Source: Symsagittifera roscoffensis (taxonomy: Eukaryota > Xenacoelomorpha > Acoela > Convolutidae). Taken from it: a stretch of DNA of 64,000 bases. Positions 57,301 to 64,000 of the stretch are shown here, piece after piece. Numbering within the stretch: the stretch's first letter is position 1; every line of letters starts with the position of its first letter. The translations under genes were made by a program, and so were the position numbers. Under the pieces are notes generated by a model, which saw nothing but the letters and a program-made list of their open reading frames with translations, was not told the DNA's origin and searched no databases. The stretch is from the NCBI RefSeq assembly GCF_963678635.1, contig NC_087069.1, positions 10,809,206 to 10,873,205 of the forward strand, written 5' to 3'.

Positions 57301-60300
57301 TTCCGTAGAAGTTAACGCTTGATACTAAAATTGGAAACTGTTAAAGAAATTTTTCGCTTTTTTTGCAGTACTTGACCAGAACTTCTAGAGCTACTTTTTT
57401 ATTGGGTTATTTATTGTTGTACCTTTATGATTCGATAAAAAATCACAATGACTGACATGATAAGCTTCATAATCTCTCTCAAGTTGATAAGTTGTCAGAT
57501 ATATATCTGCAATATAGGCTACCAAAAGCAGAAGAAGTCCAATAATCATCGCTAAGTAGTATTTACGTCGGTATTGGCTGGTGAATTTAGCTTTGTAGAT
57601 AAAAGGCTTGCATATAGCCACATAGCGTTCGTAGGACATCAGAACAATAATTTGCGCCGTCTGATATGTAAGAATATGAATTGGTATATCCATTACCGCT
57701 CGAAATTTCACGTGGAAAGTATGATAAACATTACGTTTTTTAGGAAGGATGTTGCATACTATTTGATTTTGGAAATGAGATACATGATTTTGAAAAAACT
57801 GAACACCTAAAATCAACGAAAAAACATTCACTATTCATAATTTTGAGCAAATCTTCGAACAAAGGGGAATTGAATTTTTTTTTGAAATTTCATCTGATAA
57901 ATGAATATTACAGCAGCTGATACTACTGAATATATTTTTACTGCTGTTCATTTCTCGTGTTGGGTTATCTGACTCTTGAATCGACCTTGTTAGATTTTGC
58001 AAGATCTCGCTCAATTTTACTGGGCATTGGTTGACCTCGTTCAATTTCCCAGAAATTGTGCAACATTGTTTCAAGTAGTTTGAAGTTACCGATTTTTGTT
58101 CGACTCAATCAGTTTTGTTCACTTTGTCAGATGGCATTTGTGGTTGCTGGCCGAGGTGGCTTTTCGAGGTTGCTATGGATCAATACTTGCAAAAACTCTT
58201 CAATTTTTTTTGGATTGGGTTGATGTTGGTTGATTCAATTTTTTCCAGCTTGTTTGTACCGAAAAAATCAAAAGTTGTTAAATTGATCAAGGTTTTTGTT
58301 CCTGGTCCTTGTTAAGAAAATCCAATCTTTTTTGAAATGAACATTTATTTTTTAAAACCAGTTAATTGAACAACTTAACCCAAATTGAAATCATAGTTTC
58401 ATAAGTATTTGAAATCCAAAATCAAAAACTTGATGAAGTTTCTGGCAGGTTGCTTTAAAAAACAAAATAGTGTTTAGAAACTATGGTTGGCTCTCAAAGT
58501 CACTGCACATTACAATTGCAACATGTGATTTAAACGAGCAGGTGAACGAATTGTTCTTCATTTTTTGGACAATTTCTCTGTACTTTTTTAAGATATAAAC
58601 TTCAAACTTCCTCAAACATTAAATGAACTTATTATCACAGAGTTAACCGAACAATTCAAGAGAAATCTTGTTTTGAAGGCTTTAAATAGCCAGTAAATTA
58701 TAAATATGTTCAGGGCCGTTCTTGGTCCGGACACAGCCTCAGAAACACAAAAAAATCATTAAGCGGCTCGAATTGGTTCTGTGGTTCGAATTTGTTCCGG
58801 TGTCGTAAGATTGCCGTATCTCTCTTGACGATACAGTTATTTAACGGTGTTAGTCGCTTATTCCAGATACGCGGACAAACATTATGGCAACTTAACTCCT
58901 TGTGAGCATCGTGTGCATGGATCGGTAATGCCATTTTCCACCAAGTTTGCTGGAAAAAAATTTTGGAGGTTAATTTTGATCATCAACACATAAATACTCG
59001 TAGAGCTTCACTCTTTTCTTTACACAGTAATTCCTTAATTTCTTTTGTCTGTCGTTTATCAGCGACATAGAGAACAAGACTGCTCAAATCAGGACAAAGC
59101 CTTGTATGTTTCGACTGCCTCTTAAGGTTTATGGATCAGTAATAACATTATAAAAATGAATGAAAAAAAAATGAAAAAAAATCTAAAATTTGATTTTTTT
59201 TCTTGAAAATCATCCCCCACACGCCATATTAAGTACAAAAGAATAGATTTCGCTCCTTATAACAAATCAATTATGGCAAATAAGCTTCTTTCAACCAATT
59301 TGGAACGATTTCTAAGACGGATTAACTCCCTGCTTACGCGTCAATAGCGCGAAATATATCGCGCGTTAATTGTCTTAATTGGCCAAAATGGCAATCTTTA
59401 AACCCCGGAACTTAATCACACGTGAAATAGCTTTTCAAATTTGAGCTCAGGGAAACAATACCTTTCGAATGACATAAAAAGTTCCGTCAAAAATGACTAG
59501 TTAAAAAGTCAAAATTTGTCTGAAGAAAAAACACCCACCCCGAGCACAAATATTCCGTTACTTTCGTATCGAAAGTCGGAACGATAAGTGAAGTTGGCCA
59601 GCTTCCAAAGAAACCAATTTGAGCCTTCAAATTAAATTTCGTTACCAATAACAGAATAAGATCAACTCTAAAACAAGTTTTGATTTTTCTGGCTGATTCA
59701 AAGGAACATTTCTCAAAAATTGATTCGGTATCTCCTCTCAAGTAGTGTATCTAGCATGCGTCAGTAATTCAATCCCGCAATATGATAAGTTGTACAAAAA
59801 TAGCAAAACGCGAAAACGAAAACCGATTATTGGCTCGTTGAAAGCCAAAACGTTGCAACTTCGCTGTCCTGTGATTGTAATTTAGTTTAGAAAGAGCTGA
59901 ATTACCAAAATACAAATTTAAAATCAATTATTTGTGACAGCTGGTATTAATTATTTGTGAATGCTGCCTCAATTTAAAGATCGCTATCGAGCAATGTTCA
60001 CTCTTATTTTCGAGGCTGATCACAGACTAAAAAATGATAGTGATTTTCAAACAATTTGAAAAAAAAAACAGAACCGTTCTCATTTTGTTTCGGTTAGCTC
60101 CCCCAAATAGTTTATGTAGTATGCGCCAAAATTTAACCCTGCTTCTGCTGATTTGTTTTACGGAAAACAAAACAAACGTGAAAGCGAAACCCGTTCAGTT
60201 GCACTTTGAAATCAAAAAAGTTTGCAACTTTGATCTTCCGTGACTGTAATTTAATTTTTAAAAAATAAATCAAATTACAAATAAAAAAAAAGTTCGAGGG

Positions 60301-60755
60301 ATAGAATTATCATTTAGTGTAGCAGGTTAAAATTGTTTAAGACTGCATCTACAACTTAATAGAAAAATTTGAATCAAACATTCATATCTAGGTATTTTCC
60401 CGGCCATTTACAGACAATTGAAGAAAAGTAATTTTGACAAAATTTGAGAAAAAACGGAAACATACTAATTGTGGAAAGAAATTAATTTTTTTGCGGTTAA
60501 CTGGTGTTGAAATGTATCTGCGAAGCTCAGCTAGAGATAATTCATGAGAGAAAAATCTTACCTGTCGCAAATTTTATCACGAATGAACCACAAAACCTTG
60601 TTCATCATGTATGGCGCGTATAACAGTTCACCTACAATATCTCCAAAACATTGAAACCCAATAAGAAAGAAGTCCAAGCAACGTAGATCCTCGACCACGA
60701 AGAAACACAGCATGCAATAAACTTGAATGAAGAAAGTGCACCAACGTAACGGTGC
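48105..60755 (-). CDS. Class A (rhodopsin-like) G-protein-coupled receptor, multi-exon
   Basis: Minus-strand exons at 60755-60562, 57806-57423, 52156-51876, 50726-50602 and 48304-48105 give, in order, a TM2-like segment, TM3 with ERY plus intracellular loop 2 and TM4, TM5-loop 3-TM6, an extracellular segment, and TM7 with the C-tail. The ERYVAICKPF block is the DRY-motif region of rhodopsin-like receptors and makes the family secure. Phases agree for the last three exons: 51876 ends with one base over, 50726 needs one, 50602 ends on a full codon. Phases between 60562 and 57806 and between 57423 and 52156 do not match directly, so small exons are missing or a boundary is off. TM1 and the N-terminus are not firmly located. 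A peptide-type receptor is plausible; the ligand is unknown. Introns are 1.1-5.3 kb, so the gene spans at least 12.6 kb. Confidence 0.82.
50602..50726 (-). CDS. GPCR candidate exon: extracellular loop 3
   Basis: 125 nt between TTTTTTAG| and CTG|GTAAAT, coding about 41 residues rich in Tyr, Asp and Thr (MFYTEDYYDLSPST region). It carries no hydrophobic segment, as expected between TM6 and TM7. Its entry phase fits the exon ending at 51876. The longer plus-strand ORF at 50448-50771 on the same DNA looks like its shadow. Confidence 0.55.
51420..51479 (+). repeat. 35-bp imperfect tandem repeat
   Basis: GATTTTTCGAAAACTTGGGT begins at 51420 and again at 51455, inside the GPCR intron after the TM5-6 exon. 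Confidence 0.85.
51876..52156 (-). CDS. GPCR exon: TM5, intracellular loop 3, TM6
   Basis: Begins after TTATCAG with YYLTTFLYFAHYFTAMSFSI (TM5), then the basic loop KNSNEQRPGRQATLSNQRKRK, then KLSFVFGLNVFLYVLLHLPY (TM6, with the Pro usual in that helix). It leaves through a AAAG|GTTGGT donor. Confidence 0.72.
57423..57806 (-). CDS. GPCR exon: TM3-ERY-TM4
   Basis: Acceptor GATTTTAG| at 57807; donor AAAG|GTACAA at 57422. Codes TM3 (IPIHILTYQTAQIIVLMS), the ERYVAICKP motif, loop 2 with KFTSQYRRK, and TM4 (YYLAMIIGLLLLLVAYIADI), then a Cys in the second extracellular loop (SHCDF). This is the exon that identifies the receptor family. Confidence 0.85.
59065..59760 (+). repeat. Inverted repeat, left arm
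   Basis: About 0.7 kb that recurs in reverse orientation at 62520-63165. Anchors: AAGACTGCTC (59079), TTAAGGTTTATGGA (59123), CCCACACGCCATAT (59215), the GCGCGAAATATATCGCGCG region (59350), and CGAGCACAAATATTCCGTTA (59541). It lies in the GPCR intron downstream of the TM2 exon. Confidence 0.82.
59744..60295 (+). repeat. Diverged direct duplication (about 190 bp units, 361 bp apart)
   Basis: 59744-59930 and 60106-60295 share an ordered set of motifs (AGTRTATSTAGYATGCG; CGAAAACGAAAACCG versus TGAAAGCGAAACCCG; TTGCAACTT; GTGAYTGTAATTTA). Strongly diverged, intronic. Confidence 0.6.
60562..60755 (-). CDS. GPCR exon: first intracellular loop and TM2
   Basis: 194 nt with good sites: TGATCTTTTTAG| at 60756 and GACAG|GTAAGA at 60561. 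Only one frame is open; it codes CTFFIQVYCMLCFFVVEDLR, then a second hydrophobic stretch (LDFFLIGFQCFGDIVGELLY) that fits TM2, and a Cys near the end that may be the conserved TM3-start cysteine. Confidence 0.68.
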
Positions 60756-62519
60756 CTAAAAAGATCAGTCTTGTTGAAAAATCTCAAAGTTTTTGTTTAT
60801 TGGAGAAATATCATTGACTTGAATCTGAAAAAATTAAAGCAGAAAATTTGTTTTGGCGTAGAGATTTTTTGTTTGTAGAAGTTTAGCTTTTTTGGTAGCG
60901 CAAAAAACTTATAAGTTTATTATTTTATATTTCAGATTTTGCAATTTTTTAGAACTCCAGAAATCATTATAAAAAATTAAGTTATAGCTATATCCACTCA
61001 GTCACTTTTTTAACTATGTCTTTTGATTGCGTTTGTCAATCAATCGATAAGCATTTTTCAGCCAGACATTTTTGCTACCTGAAATGGATGAGAGTAGATT
61101 AATAAGTGATTTGCGAAAAACTTGTTCATTGAACAAGGCGAAAAAAGTGTATGCTTTTCCGCATTCTATGGAAATGAACCGCCGCAAGTAGTTTAGTTCT
61201 TAGAAAATTTCAAAAAGGAGTTGAAATTGCTTTAAATGAAAAAACTTTTTTAAATTTCTTTGAAAAACCACCTAAAAATGATTTGAAGGTTTATTTTTGT
61301 CTGAATTTAAAATCGTAACCAGCGAATTCGTTCTACTACCTTATTTAAAAGCACAGATACAACGAGTAAACGGTTGTTTTACAAGCTGTACATAAAACTC
61401 TGTACACAACTTTTTTTTCTAAAAAACATACTTTGTTTGTAATTTTTGTGATAAATTGAATGAGATGGCTGCGATAAACTGAAAATAAATATCCTCATTA
61501 CTAACGGCTCATAGAACAACATCTCAACTTTTTTCCCTGCTTATATTTTGCAGCTTACTGATATCAAGGAAAACGTTATAGAGCTCGAGTCAGCTTCAAA
61601 TAGTTTTTATTTGTGTAAAAGTTTGACTTTTGTAAGGCACTTAATCGTAGTGGCCAAAAAACATCAATTGCAAACAGCAAAAACCTTCAAAACAAATTGT
61701 CCAAAAAGTGAAAACTTGCAGTTGAAGCGTCAAAATAGTATTCACAATAACCGTTGTTGTGTTTTCAGTGACTTCTTACTAAAACTCGTTAACTTTTTTT
61801 AATTTTAAGCAAAGGTTAAACAATATTTAGAAAGCTGATGCTGAAATCTCAAATGGAAACCATTTCAAGTTTTCACAGAGTTTGGATGAAGTCTGTTTGG
61901 ATTTAGCTCAGTTAAGAGACACTTGATTTGATAAAATCTTTGAGTTAAAGAAGAATTTTGCATAGATGCTCCTTTTGTTTTTTCGATAAAAATGTCTGAA
62001 ATAAGTAACAATTGTTCAGCTTAAACCTTAGCATCACCAAAAGATTCGAAAAAAATCGAAAACTATCTTTCCTTTAAAAAGTTTTTCTATTTTTTGTTCA
62101 AGAGAATTTTTTCACAACCAAGGTGAAATACTCTCAAATCAGAGAACTTTACTTTTGCAACCTTTGAAGCCTTATTTTGTGATATGTTCTTTGATCAACT
62201 TGACCAAAAATTTCGAAAACTCAAAAACTAGCTAGCACTTGATTAAAAATAAATAAATCTCAGTTATAGCAGTGACTATTACCCGAAGTTTGATTCTTTT
62301 AAATTTTTTACCCATTATTTTTCCGACCGATGTAAACACCAAACAAGGAACGAAGCCTGCCTCATTTCAAATTGACAGAAAAATTTCTAGATTAAAAATT
62401 TTCTACGAAAAAAAATTGCGAATTCGAATTCAATTTTTATTTGTGTGTTTAAGTTTTATATTCCAGAGGAGTGCAAATTTGTCAATTTTTATACCACATG
62501 GCCATATCAAAATTGCAGC

Positions 62520-63165
62520 TGGGGAGTCGAATTTTTTATTGATCCGACTTTCGATACGACAGTAACGGAATATTTGTGCTCGGTGTGGGTTTTTGTTTTC
62601 TTTAGACAAGTTTTGGCTTTTTAACTAGCCATTTTTTTTTATCATTCGAAAGGTATTGTTGTCTTGAGCTCAAATTTGAAAAAAAAAATGTTTCACCTGT
62701 GACCAATTTTCGTAAAGTTACGGGGGTTTAAAGATTGCCATTTTGGCCATTTTGGCACAATTAACGCGCGATATATTTCGTGCTATTAACGCATTAGCGA
62801 AGAGTTAATCCGTCTTAGAAATCGTTCCAAATTGGAATAAGGAAGCTAATTTGTCAAAATTATTTTTGTTACAAGGAGCAAAAATTATCACTTGGAACTT
62901 TATATGGTATTGGGAAAGATAATTTTCTCAAAAAAGTTGAAAGAAGCTTATTTGCCATAATTTATTTGTTACAGGGAACGAAATCTATCATTTTGTACTT
63001 TATATGGCGTGTGGGGGGATGATTTTCATTAAGAAATTTCAAATTTCAAAAAAAAAATTCATTTTGTTTTATTTAAATTAATTTTATATTGTTATTACTG
63101 CTCCATAAACCTTAAAAGGCAGTCGGAACATTCAGGGCGTCGTTCTGATAAGAGCAGTTTTGTTT
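62520..63165 (-). repeat. Inverted repeat, right arm
   Basis: Reverse-complement copy of 59065-59760, with an additional internal duplication (62850-62940 resembles 62940-63020). Between the arms lies about 2.8 kb including the TM2 exon. Either two insertions of the same repeat family in opposite orientation, or the ends of one element. Confidence 0.82.
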
Positions 63166-63947
63166 GTGTATAAATTTCTTTAAAAGTTTTGTCTCTATCA
63201 ACGGAATTGTTTTGATTTAAAAAAATTTCCCCATAGCATGAAAAACTTTGATTAACAAAAGGAAATTGCCACGCAAGATTTTTTTTGCGGTTAAACTTTA
63301 AATTATCATATTGAAAGGCGACAGCTCAATTCATGTGAAATCAATATACGAAAACTTTGGAGTTTTTATACTTAATTTTTACAGAAAAAAGGCCTGAATG
63401 AATGGTTTTAAAAACGCAATTGAAGGTGAAACATGAAAAACAAATCCTTGTTTGGTGCTTACATCCGTCCGAAGATTTTTTGGCTCCTTACTTTCTTCAC
63501 AAGTGGGAACAATAATGTCTAATTCAGTCAATTTTAAACCAAAATCGGGTTGCAGCAGATTCAACTAGGTAAAAATCAATGAATGTTCTATGTAGTGTAA
63601 CATGTGTAAAATACTGGCTGAAGTAACCTTTTGTCGTACAATTAGTCTCAGCAACGCGCACTTCCCAGACTGGTTTGATAGCAAACCAGTCGTGTTCCAG
63701 ACATGATTCAACAGTATCACTTTTATCAATGCTGTTTCAAAGTTGTTAGCTTCAGCCGCGAATGTCGCTATTATAGTAGTAACAAAATACTGCGGGTTTT
63801 TGCTGTAAGAATGCAATTTTGTTATGGATCAACCCTTTCAGGAAATGAAAACAAACTAATTTACTTTGTTGATAGAATTGATATGTGGTCGAATTCATTC
63901 TTCGATTTTCTAATCGACTTGGTTTTAACGAGCTAAGAAAAACTTAC

Positions 63948-64000
63948 ATCGCAAACCGATATCTAGGATTCGGTTCTTCTTGACAATTACCCCTTTCACA
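63948..64000 (-). CDS. Possible exon at the window edge
   Basis: A strong donor (GCGAT|GTAAGT) at 63948/63947 with two frames open upstream to the edge. It lies upstream of the GPCR exons on the same strand and may be its 5' exon, but the translation is too short to tell. Confidence 0.3.

Noticed and set aside
58710-58934. A minus-strand 74-codon ORF preceded by a T-rich AG, considered as the missing GPCR exon between TM2 and TM3.
   Set aside because: In the phase required by the TM2 exon it meets a stop after about 19 codons, and it has no hydrophobic segment.
63565-63816. Minus-strand ORF and overlapping exon-like frames with Cys and Trp near 63500-63730.
   Set aside because: Several acceptors and donors are possible, the open frames conflict, and none gives a recognisable domain; too weak to annotate.
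1-64000. CRISPR arrays, rRNA genes and bacterial-type operons.
   Set aside because: No regularly spaced repeats, no rRNA-like sequence, and the splice sites and LTR elements indicate animal DNA.

Overview
The window is AT-rich animal DNA with little single-copy coding sequence. One host gene is supported: a multi-exon class A GPCR whose introns run to several kb and end in T-rich AG acceptors. A nematode or another small invertebrate fits best, but nothing here proves it. The window is dominated by two copies of one very large Ty3/gypsy-type retroelement and by host segmental duplications.

Layout. 1-6690 (minus strand) holds copy 1 of the retroelement, cut by the window edge: a 410-bp LTR, a primer-binding site, a small leader ORF (ORF1, 77 aa), twin leader hairpins, a basic ORF2 (155 aa) and the start of a gag-pol frame that is uninterrupted for 1,528 codons up to the window edge. 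6691-11955 shows no credible gene and contains a diverged 1.33-kb tandem duplication. 11956-24058 is a cluster of host repeat units (a 3.8-kb tandem pair plus a partial third unit) carrying short hydrophobic ORF-like segments; a 410-bp solo LTR of the same family sits in the third unit with a 4-bp target-site duplication.

24061-42434 (plus strand) is copy 2, about 18.4 kb, bounded by a 5'-truncated LTR and a full LTR. Its gag-pol carries many frameshifts and stops, but gag, CCHC knuckle, aspartic protease, RT (YLDD), RNase H, integrase and a GPY/F-like module can all be followed. Downstream of pol come two tiny membrane-protein ORFs, a Pro/Ser-rich ORF-A, an env-like glycoprotein, and a long post-env ORF-B that appears to be spliced. 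Neighbouring late ORFs overlap by a few bases at their stop and start codons, a virus-like compact layout. 42435-43878 is a second copy of the host flank found at 22613-24058, so the window holds a solo-LTR version and a full-element version of one locus in series.

43879-64000 is host DNA. Minus-strand exons at about 60.7, 57.8, 52.1, 50.7 and 48.3 kb give TM2, TM3-4 with an ERY motif, TM5-6, an extracellular-loop exon and TM7 of a rhodopsin-like GPCR. A pair of inverted repeat arms (about 59.07-59.76 and 62.52-63.17 kb) flanks its TM2 exon.

The main candidate for something undescribed is the retroelement: a complex, env-bearing gypsy-like element with at least six ORFs besides gag-pol, two of them upstream of gag and one of them spliced after env.
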